Shown: piece by piece, positions 16,356 through 25,144 of the stretch | Numbering within the stretch: position 1 is the first letter of the stretch | How the letters are laid out: each line of letters opens with the position of its first letter | Assembly (NCBI GenBank): GCA_963791615.1 | Contig: CAWBTE010000006.1 | Location: 1,302,001 to 1,366,000 of the forward strand | Direction of reading: 5' to 3' | Source of the DNA: CAILZL01 sp963791615 | GTDB taxonomy: Bacteria > Pseudomonadota > Gammaproteobacteria > Steroidobacterales > Steroidobacteraceae | Length of the DNA stretch: 64,000 nt | Notes under the pieces: generated by a model | The model's input: the letters and a program-made list of their open reading frames with translations, nothing else | What the model was told of the DNA's origin: nothing | Database searches by the model: none | Made by a program: the position numbers and the translations under genes

Positions 16356-17519
16356 ATGCCCGGCCCGTTTGCTGCGCACCCCGTTACCACTGCAATCAAA
16401 TTTGTTCTGAAGTGGGTCGTGGTCGGTCTGGCTGCGGCCTTCATACTGGTTTTGTTGCGCCCGCAATGGCTGGGTCTGGCGCCGCGTGACGCCGCGCCCC
16501 CCGCTGCGCCGGTCCCTGCCAGCTTTGCCAGCGCGGTAGAGCGTGCTGCGCCAGCGGTGGTCAATATCTTTACGGCGCGACTGGTAACTGAACCCCCGGG
16601 ATCTGCCGCACTCAGCCAGTCCGACCGGCGTGGCGAACTTCGGCAGGCTCTGGAAACCGGGCTGGGATCAGGCGTGATTGTCGATTCGGGTGGCTACCTC
16701 ATCACCAATAACCATGTGATCAATTGTGCTCAGCAAATTTTCGTGCAGCTGGCCGACGGCCGCATTGAAGAGGCCAAAGTCGTTGGCACCGACCCCGCCA
16801 CCGATATCGCCCTGCTGCAAATAAACCTTAAAAACCCGCCCACTGTCCCGCTCGGACAATCAGACACCTTGCGCACCGGCGATATCGTGCTGGCCATCGG
16901 CACACCCTACGGTCTGTCGCAAACCGTCACACAGGGCATTGTCAGCGCCATTGGCCGTGGCCAACTGGGCGTATCTGCCATCGAGGGTTTCATTCAGACC
17001 GATGCGGCCATCAATGAGGGCAACTCCGGCGGCGCGCTGATCAATGCGCAAGGCGAACTGATTGGCATCAACACCGCCGCACTGGCGCGCAGCGCAGGCG
17101 TCAACGGCATCAGCTTTGCCGTGCCGGTTAACCTGGTACGCGGCGTGATGGAAGCCATCCGGCAGGATGGCCGGGTCATTCGCGGCTGGTTTGGCGTGGA
17201 ATCGGAAGCCTTGAGCGCGCAACAGGCGGCCATTCTCGGCGTTGATCCGAACCTCGGCATGCGCATCAAGCGCGTGTATCCGGATAGCCCTGCGGCCGCA
17301 GCAGGGCTGGCCGAAAACGACATCGTGACCCGCATCAACGGCGCACCGCGCACCCTCAACGAAGCCCTGAGCCTGGTCGCGAGCACACCGCCCGGCGAGG
17401 CCATTACCTTGACCGTATTGCGGCAAAACACGCTCTACGAATTCACGGTCACGTTGGCGGAGCGCAAACCTGAAGACGGCCTTGCAGCGAGTAATAACTG
17501 CGCCAGTGTCAGCCAGTAG
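16356..17519 (+). CDS. degS: DegS-like periplasmic serine endoprotease
   Basis: 387 residues. One N-terminal membrane helix (~12-35) anchors a trypsin-like domain with H120 (TNNHVI), D150 (ATDIALLQI) and S224 (EGNSGGAL), followed by a single PDZ domain (~270-365). A helix anchor plus one PDZ is the DegS layout, unlike the two-PDZ DegP/DegQ. DegS starts the sigma-E envelope-stress cascade by cutting RseA. The gene sits divergent from petABC, its usual place. The symbol is by architecture; the name algW or hhoB would be equally defensible. Confidence 0.88.
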   Translation: MPGPFAAHPVTTAIKFVLKWVVVGLAAAFILVLLRPQWLGLAPRDAAPPAAPVPASFASAVERAAPAVVNIFTARLVTEPPGSAALSQSDRRGELRQALETGLGSGVIVDSGGYLITNNHVINCAQQIFVQLADGRIEEAKVVGTDPATDIALLQINLKNPPTVPLGQSDTLRTGDIVLAIGTPYGLSQTVTQGIVSAIGRGQLGVSAIEGFIQTDAAINEGNSGGALINAQGELIGINTAALARSAGVNGISFAVPVNLVRGVMEAIRQDGRVIRGWFGVESEALSAQQAAILGVDPNLGMRIKRVYPDSPAAAAGLAENDIVTRINGAPRTLNEALSLVASTPPGEAITLTVLRQNTLYEFTVTLAERKPEDGLAASNNCASVSQ

Positions 17520-17526
17520 CGCTGAA

Positions 17527-17546
17527 GGGCGGTTCGCGAACCGCCC
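17527..17546. repeat. 20-bp perfect palindrome between convergent genes
   Basis: The sequence GGGCGGTTCGCGAACCGCCC lies between the stops of degS and murA, which converge. It resembles REP-type palindromes common at gene ends in gammaproteobacteria and could serve as a bidirectional terminator. It lacks flanking T-tracts. Confidence 0.65.
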
Positions 17547-18818
17547 CTACTGGGAACCGCGTGAGCTGACACGCTTGATGCGCGCGCCCAGCAGCGCCAG
17601 CTTTTCTTCAATGCGTTCGTAGCCGCGATCAATGTGATAGATGCGATCCACCACGGTAGTGCCCTCTGCCACCAGCCCCGCCAGCACCAGCCCTGCTGAA
17701 GCGCGCAGATCAGTGGCCATCACCTGCGCGCCACTGAGCTGCGGCACACCCTTGATGATGGCGGAGTGGCCTTCGATACGCATTTCCGCGCCCATACGCA
17801 GCAGCTCATGCATGTGCATGAAGCGGTTTTCAAAAATGGTTTCGATCACCGTGCCCACGCCTTCAGCCACGCAGTTCAGCGCCGCGAACTGCGCCTGCAT
17901 GTCGGTGGGAAAAGCCGGGTACGGCGCAGTACGCACGTCCACGGCCCTGGGGCGCTTGCCTTGCATGTCGAGCTCGATCCAGTCCGCGCCGGAGGTAATC
18001 TTTGCCCCGGCATCCCTGAGCTTGAGCAGCACCGCATCCAGGTGATCGGCGCGGGCATTTTTCAGGTGCACCTTGCCGCCAGTAATTGCCGCCGCCACCA
18101 GATAGGTACCCGCTTCAATGCGGTCGGGCATCACCTGGTAGCGCGTACCACTGAGGCGCTGCACGCCCTGAATGGTGATCTTGTCCGTACCCGCACCCTG
18201 AATCTGCGCACCCATGCTGGTCAGGAAGCTGGCGAGGTCAACGATTTCCGGTTCGCGCGCAGCGTTTTCGATGACGGTCTCGCCCTCGGCCAGCACCGCC
18301 GCCATCATCAGATTCTCGGTACCCGTCACGGTCACGGTGTCCAGCACCAGACGCGTCCCTTGCAGGCGCTTGCAGTTCGCGTGGATATAGCCGTGATCGA
18401 TGCGAATGTCCGCACCCATGGCGCGCAGACCATCCACATGCAGATTCACCGGTCGCGCACCGATGGCGCAGCCACCTGGCAGCGATACTTCGGCATGACC
18501 GAAACGCGCCAGTAGCGGCCCCAGCACCAGAATCGAGGCGCGCATGGTTTTTACCAGCTCATAGGGCGCGACAAACTTGCTGGTGTTGCGCGCATCGACT
18601 TCCACCTGCATCTTGTCATCGACGGTAATTTGCACGCCCATGTTGCCCAGCAGCGCAATCATGGTGGTGACGTCGTGCAGGTGTGGCACATTGCCCAGCA
18701 TCACCGGGCCATCGGCCAGCAGCGTGCCGGCAATAATCGGCAGCGCCGCATTCTTGGCGCCGGAAATCTTTACTTCACCAGCCAGCTTGACGCCGCCTTC
18801 AATCTGCAATCGATCCAC
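17547..18818 (-). CDS. murA: UDP-N-acetylglucosamine 1-carboxyvinyltransferase
   Basis: 423 residues, standard length. K22-N23 (GAKNAALP) and C117 (GGCAIGARP) are the substrate-binding and fosfomycin-target residues; presence of the Cys predicts fosfomycin-sensitive chemistry. MurA transfers enolpyruvate from PEP to UDP-GlcNAc, the first committed step of peptidoglycan synthesis. It follows the ibaG-like gene by 18 bp on the same strand. Confidence 0.98.
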   Translation of the reverse strand: MDRLQIEGGVKLAGEVKISGAKNAALPIIAGTLLADGPVMLGNVPHLHDVTTMIALLGNMGVQITVDDKMQVEVDARNTSKFVAPYELVKTMRASILVLGPLLARFGHAEVSLPGGCAIGARPVNLHVDGLRAMGADIRIDHGYIHANCKRLQGTRLVLDTVTVTGTENLMMAAVLAEGETVIENAAREPEIVDLASFLTSMGAQIQGAGTDKITIQGVQRLSGTRYQVMPDRIEAGTYLVAAAITGGKVHLKNARADHLDAVLLKLRDAGAKITSGADWIELDMQGKRPRAVDVRTAPYPAFPTDMQAQFAALNCVAEGVGTVIETIFENRFMHMHELLRMGAEMRIEGHSAIIKGVPQLSGAQVMATDLRASAGLVLAGLVAEGTTVVDRIYHIDRGYERIEEKLALLGARIKRVSSRGSQ

Positions 18819-18836
18819 GGTGATTCTCCGGATGGG

Positions 18837-19088
18837 TTACTGAGCGGCTTGCTGCGTCGCCTGAAACTCGGCAGGCGTATGGGTTTGCATGGTCAGCGCA
18901 TGAATCTCGTTGCCCATCAGCTTGCCCAGCGTGGCGTATACCAGCTGATGCCGCTGCAAGGTGCGCTTGCCGGTGAAACTGTCGCTGACAATCAGCGCAG
19001 AAAAATGCGTACTGTCGTCCGATTCGACCTGCACCTGCGCGCCGGGCATGCCGGCGCGGATCAACTGCTCAACATCATGGGGATTCAT
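18837..19088 (-). CDS. ibaG: BolA/IbaG family protein
   Basis: 83 residues, the class II KH-like BolA fold: DSTHFSALIVSDSFTGKRTLQRHQ is spread over ~28-50, then ATLGKLMGNEIHALTMQTHTP. The long conserved central block and the position just upstream of murA match IbaG rather than BolA itself. BolA proteins pair with monothiol glutaredoxins in iron-sulfur handling; IbaG is linked to acid stress. ATG 19088 is preferred to the TTG two codons upstream. Confidence 0.9.
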   Translation of the reverse strand: MNPHDVEQLIRAGMPGAQVQVESDDSTHFSALIVSDSFTGKRTLQRHQLVYATLGKLMGNEIHALTMQTHTPAEFQATQQAAQ

Positions 19089-19338
19089 AAGCAAACCTGT
19101 AGGAACTCTGCGAACCAGAGCCGGCGCGCATCATAAAAGATTCTCGCAGGCGGCGCTGGACGCACTCCGGTTCCGATTTCGCCAACTCACCACTTTACCC
19201 GTCTTAAACAAAGCCCCACAAACGGTGGCGCGAGCGGAATTTTCGGGCGGTTTGCCAACCAGGTAGCCCAATACCGTCTTGAGACGTTAGACTCCGGACA
19301 CCCCGCACATACGGACGGGTAGCGCAAGGGGCGTAACC

Positions 19339-19563
19339 ATGAACTACCAGAACCTCATCACCATCGAACCCGGCAAGCGCGGCGGCAAGCCATGCATTCG
19401 CGGTTTGCGCATCACCGTGTACGACGTGCTCGATTACCTGGCTTCCGGCATGACGCCGGAACAGATTGTCGAAGAGTTCGATTACCTGACACTCGACGAT
19501 ATTCGCGCCTGCCTGGCTTACGCCGCCGACCGCGAGCGGCATCAGTTGGCCATTAACGCGTGA
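19339..19563 (+). CDS. DUF433 antitoxin-like protein
   Basis: 74 residues: EPGKRGGKPCIRGLRITVYD at the start, then LASGMTPEQIVEEFDYLT. This is the DUF433 family, a small winged-helix-like fold that precedes PIN-like toxin genes. A GCAAGGGGCG site precedes the ATG. Its TGA overlaps the GTG start of the partner. It lies in an accessory insertion between ibaG and kdsD. Confidence 0.88.
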   Translation: MNYQNLITIEPGKRGGKPCIRGLRITVYDVLDYLASGMTPEQIVEEFDYLTLDDIRACLAYAADRERHQLAINA

Positions 19564-19892
19564 AGCTGCTGTTCGACGAAAACCTCTCGCCCAGATTGGT
19601 TGCCGCCTTGGCGGATATCTTTCCCGACTCGGTGCATGTACATCATGTGGGGCTCGGTGCTTCTACTGATCGGGAAGTGTGGGACTATGCCCGCGCGCAC
19701 AGCTATACCCTGGTGAGCAAAGACTCGGACTTTCATGAGCTGAGCCTGCTGCACGGCTACCCGCCCAAAGTCGTGTGGATCAAGCGCGGCAACTGCAGCA
19801 ATAAACAGATCGGACTCATCCTGCGCAATAAGGCAGCGCACATCGAAGCTCTGCACAAGGATTCAGAGGCGGCGTTCTTGTTGCTGTTGTAA
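19560..19892 (+). CDS. DUF5615 PIN-like toxin
   Basis: 110 residues beginning KLLFDENLSPRLV, followed by DREVWDYARAHSYTLVSKDS and DFHELSLLHG. These are the acidic positions of the Mut7-C/DUF5615 PIN-like nuclease fold. The GTG start overlaps the DUF433 stop (GTGA), implying coupled translation. Together they form a likely type II toxin-antitoxin pair; RNase activity is inferred from the family. Confidence 0.87.
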   Translation: MKLLFDENLSPRLVAALADIFPDSVHVHHVGLGASTDREVWDYARAHSYTLVSKDSDFHELSLLHGYPPKVVWIKRGNCSNKQIGLILRNKAAHIEALHKDSEAAFLLLL

Positions 19893-20033
19893 TCGAGCTG
19901 CGATTTATCGGCAGCAGCAAAGAATCAATTGTCAAGCCCTGCCCCTGCCGCCCCTGCGCTGAAAACTGCTCCCTAACTGTAGACTCAAACTGTCCCGGAC
20001 ATCCGGAACCTGAACCCAGACGACAGGAGCAAT

Positions 20034-20438
20034 ATGACTTCAACCAGTAAAATGCCAGCGGGCGATCCGGCCATTCGCACCATCGCCATGCCCGCAGATG
20101 CCAATCCTGCCGGTGATATTTTCGGCGGCTGGCTTATGGCGCAGATGGATCTGGCGGCCGGCAACATTGCTGCGCGTCGTGCGCGGGGCCGCTGCGCCAC
20201 CGTATCAGTTGATCGCATCAACTTTCTGAATCCGGTTTATATCGGCGACGAAGTCAGTTTGTATGCCGAGCTTGAAAGGGTCGGACGTACTTCGCTGACG
20301 ATCCGGGTGGAAGCATGGCGTCGCCCCCGCGACAGTGAAGACCAGGTGCGAGTCACTGACGCCACCTTCGTCTTCGTTGCGCTCGACCATGAAGGCCGAC
20401 CACGAGCCGTTCCGCCAACAACTGCGGATGTTTCGTGA
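20034..20438 (+). CDS. acyl-CoA thioesterase, hotdog fold
   Basis: 134 residues with the YciA/BACH-type single hotdog: ADANPAGDIFGGWLMAQMDL (~20-39) holds the catalytic Asp and helix, followed by ARGRCATVSVDRINFLNPVY and a C-terminal strand TDATFVFVALD. Such enzymes hydrolyse fatty acyl-CoA to free acid and CoA in the cytoplasm. A CAGGAGC site precedes the ATG. It is a single gene without obvious operon partner. Confidence 0.9.
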   Translation: MTSTSKMPAGDPAIRTIAMPADANPAGDIFGGWLMAQMDLAAGNIAARRARGRCATVSVDRINFLNPVYIGDEVSLYAELERVGRTSLTIRVEAWRRPRDSEDQVRVTDATFVFVALDHEGRPRAVPPTTADVS

Positions 20439-20578
20439 TTGGCGATCGCGAATGGTATTAGGTTATTCAATCGCGATAGTCAAAAAAACTCCCTCAAACG
20501 GCGAACGGTGCCGGTTGCGTCGATCCGCAGGTATTTAACTCGCATACCCATACAACTCTTCGACTACGCCCGGCGAAA

Positions 20579-21578
20579 CTAGACCGCAACTACCTCAACG
20601 GTTAAATGACTCAATCCATGCACCCCAGCTAACCGCTCGCGATAGGCAGTCGACGCTTGCGGCTGTGCCGAGGCAATGGTCACCACCAGCGCATGATGCC
20701 CGGGACCGATACGCCACAGATGCAGATCGCGTACTTGATCGCCATTGATCTCCAGCCGCTTGCGCACCTCGCTCACCAATGAGTCATCCCGATTCATGTC
20801 CACCAGATAACCACCGGCAGAGCGCATCAAGCCCCATGACCACTGCGCGATCACCAGCGCACCCACAATCCCCATCAGCGGGTCCATCCACACCCAGCCC
20901 AGGTAGCGACCCATCAGCAAACCCGCTATGGCCAGCACGGATGTCAGCGCATCTGCCAGCACATGCATGTAGGCGGCGCGCAGGTTGTTGTCGTGGTGTT
21001 GGTGAGTGTGACCAAAATTATCATCATCCACTTCCATATATATATATATATATTTTTTTTCATGGTCATGGTCATGGTCATGGTCATGGTCATGGTCATG
21101 GTCATCATGATGGTGTGTATGGCCACCCTGATGCAGCAACACGGCGCTGAGCAGATTCACTACCAGACCCAGCACCGCAATCCAGGTCGCCTGCATGAAG
21201 TCGATGGCGCGTGGGTTGACCAGACGTGTCAATGATTCCCAACCGATCAGCAGCGCAATCATGCCCAGCACCACCGCGCTGGCGAAGCCGGTGAGTTCGC
21301 CCACCTTGCCGGTGCCAAAGGTGAAACGCGGAATCCTGCGCATGCTGGCGCGCGTAACGATAGGCCAGCGCGGCAATACTCAGGGCGGCCGCATGGGTGG
21401 CCATGTGCCAGCCATCGGCCACCAGCGCCATCGAGCCGAAAATGGTGCCGCCAATGATTTCGCCCAGCATCATCAGGGCCGTCAGGATCACCACCACCCA
21501 GGTACGCCGTTCATTCCGGGCATGACCGGCGCCCAGAAAATCGTTGTGCTCTACACAAATCCGGCCGGCACTGCTCAT
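20579..21578 (-). pseudogene. cation diffusion facilitator (CzcD/ZitB-like), frameshifted
   Basis: The N-terminal frame (from ATG 21578) gives TM1-TM3: TWVVVILTALMMLGEIIGG, then SMALVADGWHMATHAAALSI with the H-x3-D-like metal site. Near 21336-21345 one extra base moves the reading into the frame ending at 20579 (PRFTFGTGKVGELTGFASAV), which holds TM4-TM6, the His-rich loop and the cytoplasmic domain. Joined length is ~333 residues. CDF proteins export Zn, Co or Cd in exchange for protons. The His/Asp loop is encoded by a hexanucleotide microsatellite beside an AT repeat and T8 tract (21036-21102). Confidence 0.8.
21036..21102. repeat. compound microsatellite inside the CDF gene
   Basis: Plus strand: nine AT units (21036-21053), a T8 run (21053-21060), and seven copies of CATGGT (21061-21102). 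On the minus strand they encode a His-Asp repeat, then Lys-Lys and alternating Tyr-Ile. The hexamer changes length in frame; the AT and T tracts would break frame on slippage. Confidence 0.95.
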
Positions 21579-21668
21579 CTCGGTCACCCAGGCTCCTGTT
21601 CGTTGTTGTTCGCCACTGTACCAGCAGGAGGGTTCAGATGAACCGCGCGAACGCGCTATCATGCCGCG

Positions 21669-22652
21669 ATGAAACCCTTATTCGACCAGCAACGAATACT
21701 GATACGTGGCCGTGCGGTGCTCAGCACTGAAGCCGAGGCGATTAACGCCCTGAGCCCAAGGCTCGGGGAAAGCTTCATCAAGGCCTGCCAGCTGATTCTG
21801 GACTGCAAGGGACGACTGGTGGTGTCGGGCATGGGCAAGTCCGGGCATATCGGCAGCAAGCTGGCGGCGACCTTTGCCAGCACCGGCACGCCGTCGTTTT
21901 TCGTGCATCCCGCCGAGGCCAGTCATGGCGATATCGGCATGATCACGCCGCAGGATGTGGTGCTGGCCATTTCCAACTCCGGCGAAACGGATGAGCTGGT
22001 CACCATCCTGCCGGTCATCAAACGTCTGGGGATTCCACTGATTGCGCTGACCGGCAACACCGGCTCATCACTGGGCCGTGCGGCCGATGCCGCACTGGAT
22101 GTCAGCGTGGAAACCGAAGCTTGTCCACTGAACCTCGCCCCGACCGCCAGCACCACCGCGACGCTGGCGCTGGGTGATGCGCTGGCGGTGGCGGTACTGG
22201 AAGCACGCGGCTTTACTGAAGAAGACTTTGCGCGCTCGCATCCGGGTGGCGCGCTGGGTCGCCGCTTGCTGCTGTATGTGGAAGATGTCATGCACACCGG
22301 CAAGCAACTGCCGCTGGTCAATCCCGACACCCTGCTGCGCGAAGGCCTGCTGGAAATGAGCCGCAAGGGTTTAGGAATGACTGCGGTGGTGGACGAACGC
22401 AATCACTTGCTTGGTGTGTTCACCGACGGCGACCTGCGCCGCACCCTGGACCGTAACATCGACCTGCGCGCCGCGCTGATGGGTGAAGTGATGACCGCCA
22501 ATCCCAGGCGAGCCACGCCGCGCATGCTGGCCGCTGCCGCCGTGCACCTGATGGAAACGCACAAGATTACTGCGCTGCCGGTGGTGGATGAACACGGTGT
22601 AGTGGTAGGAGCGCTGAATGTGCATGATCTGTTGCGCGCAGGTGTGATGTGA
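21669..22652 (+). CDS. kdsD: arabinose 5-phosphate isomerase
   Basis: 327 residues. An N-terminal SIS domain (~35-170) holds VVSGMGKSGHIGSKLAATF and HPAEASHGDIGMI; two CBS domains follow (~205-325, from VEDVMHTGKQLP). KdsD interconverts ribulose 5-phosphate and arabinose 5-phosphate, the first step to Kdo in LPS. It opens the kdsD-kdsC-lptC-lptA-lptB run; its stop overlaps the GTG start of kdsC. Confidence 0.96.
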   Translation: MKPLFDQQRILIRGRAVLSTEAEAINALSPRLGESFIKACQLILDCKGRLVVSGMGKSGHIGSKLAATFASTGTPSFFVHPAEASHGDIGMITPQDVVLAISNSGETDELVTILPVIKRLGIPLIALTGNTGSSLGRAADAALDVSVETEACPLNLAPTASTTATLALGDALAVAVLEARGFTEEDFARSHPGGALGRRLLLYVEDVMHTGKQLPLVNPDTLLREGLLEMSRKGLGMTAVVDERNHLLGVFTDGDLRRTLDRNIDLRAALMGEVMTANPRRATPRMLAAAAVHLMETHKITALPVVDEHGVVVGALNVHDLLRAGVM

Positions 22653-23167
22653 CGCTGACCGCTACTGAACTGCAACAACGCGCCGCACGCATTCGCTTGC
22701 TGGTGCTGGATGTGGACGGCGTACTCACCGACGGCCGGCTGTACTTCAACGCCGAAGGTGAAGCACTGAAAGCCTTTCATGTGCGTGATGGCGCAGGCAT
22801 TGTGCAGTTGCGCAAAGCCGGCATTCAGGTGGCAATCATTTCCGGGCGCAACTCAAAAGCCGTGAATACACGCATGAGCGAGCTGGGTGTGACCCTGGTT
22901 CAACAGGGCATTCACGACAAGCAGGCCGCCTTGCAAACCCTGCTGCGTGACTTGCAGCTGGAAGCGAACTGCATTGCCTGCGTCGGTGATGACACGCCGG
23001 ACATTCCCATGCTCAACATGGCGCAACTGGCGGTTGCGGTGGCCGATGCACATCCGGCAGTAAAAGCCGCCGCGCACTACGTCACCCATCTCGCCGGCGG
23101 ACTAGGCGCCGTGCGCGAAGTCTGCGACCTGATCCTGCAAGCGCAGCCTGCTGCGCCCGGTCACTGA
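22649..23167 (+). CDS. kdsC: 3-deoxy-D-manno-octulosonate 8-phosphate phosphatase
   Basis: 172 residues, HAD superfamily. D21 and D23 (LDVDGVLTDG) are the catalytic aspartates, IISGRNSKAV is motif II, and VGDDTPDIPML motif IV. The protein is short, as for tetrameric KdsC. It releases Kdo from Kdo-8-phosphate. The GTG start lies in a GTGA overlap with kdsD. Confidence 0.95.
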   Translation: MTLTATELQQRAARIRLLVLDVDGVLTDGRLYFNAEGEALKAFHVRDGAGIVQLRKAGIQVAIISGRNSKAVNTRMSELGVTLVQQGIHDKQAALQTLLRDLQLEANCIACVGDDTPDIPMLNMAQLAVAVADAHPAVKAAAHYVTHLAGGLGAVREVCDLILQAQPAAPGH

Positions 23168-23170
23168 CGC

Positions 23171-23725
23171 ATGCGCTGGCGTCCGGTACTGGCAACCACC
23201 ACCATTGCGGCCGCACTGGGCGGCTACATCCTCGCCACACGCGAAGCCGATGATGAACTGACTGATCTGCCCGCCCCGGCGCAGCCTGGCTACTATCTGC
23301 AACAGGCCACCATTGTTGAAACGGGTGCAGACGGCAATGCCCGCATGAAACTGCACGCGCGACAGATCAGCCAGAACCTGAACGATGACAGCATCAGTCT
23401 GCAGCAGGTTACGGTGGACTACGTCAGCGAAGACAGCACTGCATGGTTGCTCACCGCGGATCAGGGCCATCTGCCAACCGGCGCCAAAGTAATCAGCTTC
23501 AATGGCAACGTATACATCCGTCCACAGCATGTTCAGGAATCATTGCCGGAGATTCGCACTGAAGTACTGAATATTGATCCGGACGGGAACCTTGCCACTG
23601 CGCCTGGCAAGGTCAGCTTCGCACTGGACAATCAGCTGCTCACGGCAGTGGGCATGAAATTCGATTTCAAGCGCCAGAAGCTCCGGCTAGAATCACAGAT
23701 CAATGGTCAGTTTCATGGTCAGTAG
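23171..23725 (+). CDS. lptC: LPS export protein LptC
   Basis: 184 residues: one N-terminal membrane helix (~6-22) and a periplasmic beta-jellyroll (YYLQQATIVETGADGNARMK, VTVDYVSEDSTAW, DNQLLTAVGMKFDFKRQKL). LptC takes LPS from LptBFG and passes it to LptA. Sequence conservation is low in this family, so context strengthens the call. It starts 3 bp after kdsC and overlaps lptA by 23 bp. Confidence 0.93.
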   Translation: MRWRPVLATTTIAAALGGYILATREADDELTDLPAPAQPGYYLQQATIVETGADGNARMKLHARQISQNLNDDSISLQQVTVDYVSEDSTAWLLTADQGHLPTGAKVISFNGNVYIRPQHVQESLPEIRTEVLNIDPDGNLATAPGKVSFALDNQLLTAVGMKFDFKRQKLRLESQINGQFHGQ

Positions 23726-24383
23726 TTGCAGTTCACCCAGCTCAGCAGCGCGCCTGCTTTCGAGAGCGCTGCCGGGCATGTTGCTGATGCTGATCACGCT
23801 ACATCCCCTTGCCGCAGCAACCATCAGCCAGTCGAGTGGCGCCATCAACCTCAAAGCTGAAGGCATGGACGCCGATCTGATCAACAATGAACTGGTGCTG
23901 CTTGAGGTGCATATCTCCCAGAACGGCTACGCGATCCAGGCCAGTGAAGCGCGCACCAGGGGCATTGATTTCAAAAACAGCGAATGGACCTTCAGCGGCA
24001 AGGTCAACATCACCACTCCCACCGGCGCCAGTACTTCGGATCGCGCCGTGGTGACTTTTTTGCAGGATGTCATCACCGAGCTGCATGTCAGTGGCCAACC
24101 CGCTACCTTTCGGGACAGCAATGCCAGCCAGCAGCTGCTGGCGCAGGGCCAAGCCAATAATATTGACTACGATCTGCAGAAGCGCATCGTCCGGCTGAGC
24201 AACAACGCCTGGCTCAAGTATCAGCAGATTGAATATCGGGGCAAAACCGTGGTGTACGACCTTGGCAATCGCCGCATCGTTGCGGATCGCAAGGAACAGC
24301 AGGGCGAACGGTTGCAGATCACCGTTACGCCCGGCGGCAACGACACGGAGCGCAAGGAAAGCGCAGGTAATGCTCAGCCATGA
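23703..24383 (+). CDS. lptA: LPS transport periplasmic protein LptA
   Basis: 226 residues. A signal region ends near LHPLAAATI (~40); an inner ATG at 23718 could be the true start. The beta-jellyroll has the family pattern INLKAEGMDADLINNELVLL, SEWTFSGKVNITTPTGAS and IDYDLQKRIVRLSNNAWL. LptA oligomers bridge the periplasm between LptC and LptD. Its 3' end overlaps the lptB start by 4 bp. Confidence 0.93.
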   Translation: MVSFMVSSCSSPSSAARLLSRALPGMLLMLITLHPLAAATISQSSGAINLKAEGMDADLINNELVLLEVHISQNGYAIQASEARTRGIDFKNSEWTFSGKVNITTPTGASTSDRAVVTFLQDVITELHVSGQPATFRDSNASQQLLAQGQANNIDYDLQKRIVRLSNNAWLKYQQIEYRGKTVVYDLGNRRIVADRKEQQGERLQITVTPGGNDTERKESAGNAQP

Positions 24384-25141
24384 GCCTGATCAACAGCGGC
24401 GTCACTAACCGGGTCAACAGCGAGCTGCGCGCCGAACATCTGGCCAAACGCTACAAGTCACGCGCGGTGGTGAAAGACCTGTCACTGCACATTGGCAGCG
24501 GCGAAGTGGTGGGCATCCTCGGTCCGAATGGCGCCGGCAAGACCACCGCGTTCTACATGCTGGTGGGACTGGTGGCGTGTGATGCCGGCCAGATATTCAT
24601 TGACGGCCAGGATGTATCCAGACTGCCCATTCATGCCCGCGCCAAACTGGGCCTGGGCTATCTGCCGCAGGAAGCCTCGGTATTCCGCAAGCTGAGCGTG
24701 GCCGACAACATTCTCGGCGTGCTGGAGCTGCGCAGCGATCTGGACCAGGCCCGGCGCGCGCAACTGCTGGAGCAACTGCTGGAAGAATTGCACATTACCC
24801 ACATTCGCGACAGTCTGGGGCAGAGCCTGTCGGGCGGCGAACGAAGACGCGTCGAAATAGCGCGGGCGCTGGCGGCCGAGCCGCGCTTCATCCTGCTGGA
24901 TGAGCCGTTTGCCGGCGTCGATCCCATCTCGGTCATCGACATCCAGCGGATTATCAAGCACTTGGCGGCGCGCAACATCGGCGTGCTGATAACTGACCAC
25001 AACGTACGGGAAACCCTGGGCATTTGCGAGCGCGCCTACATCATCAGTGCGGGAACTCTCATTGCCAGCGGCACCGCCGAAGAAATCCTTGCCAACAACC
25101 AAGTCCGTGAGGTGTACTTGGGTCAAGACTTCAAGCTGTAA
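24380..25141 (+). CDS. lptB: LPS export ABC transporter ATPase LptB
   Basis: 253 residues with Walker A GPNGAGKT (48-55), Q-loop LPQEAS, signature LSGGERRRVEIARAL (from 150), Walker B ILLDEP (~171-176) and a switch His in TDHNV. LptB powers LPS extraction by LptFG, which are not in this window. Three bp separate it from rpoN. Confidence 0.97.
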   Translation: MSLINSGVTNRVNSELRAEHLAKRYKSRAVVKDLSLHIGSGEVVGILGPNGAGKTTAFYMLVGLVACDAGQIFIDGQDVSRLPIHARAKLGLGYLPQEASVFRKLSVADNILGVLELRSDLDQARRAQLLEQLLEELHITHIRDSLGQSLSGGERRRVEIARALAAEPRFILLDEPFAGVDPISVIDIQRIIKHLAARNIGVLITDHNVRETLGICERAYIISAGTLIASGTAEEILANNQVREVYLGQDFKL

Positions 25142-25144
25142 GAA

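Noticed and set aside
21036..21060. AT/T tract as a promoter
   Set aside because: It lies deep inside the CDF coding region and stays in frame as Lys/Tyr/Ile codons.
20963..21235. Plus-strand ORF with Met-Val repeat (from the CATGGT microsatellite)
   Set aside because: Only the reverse of the CDF His/Asp loop; no context for a gene.
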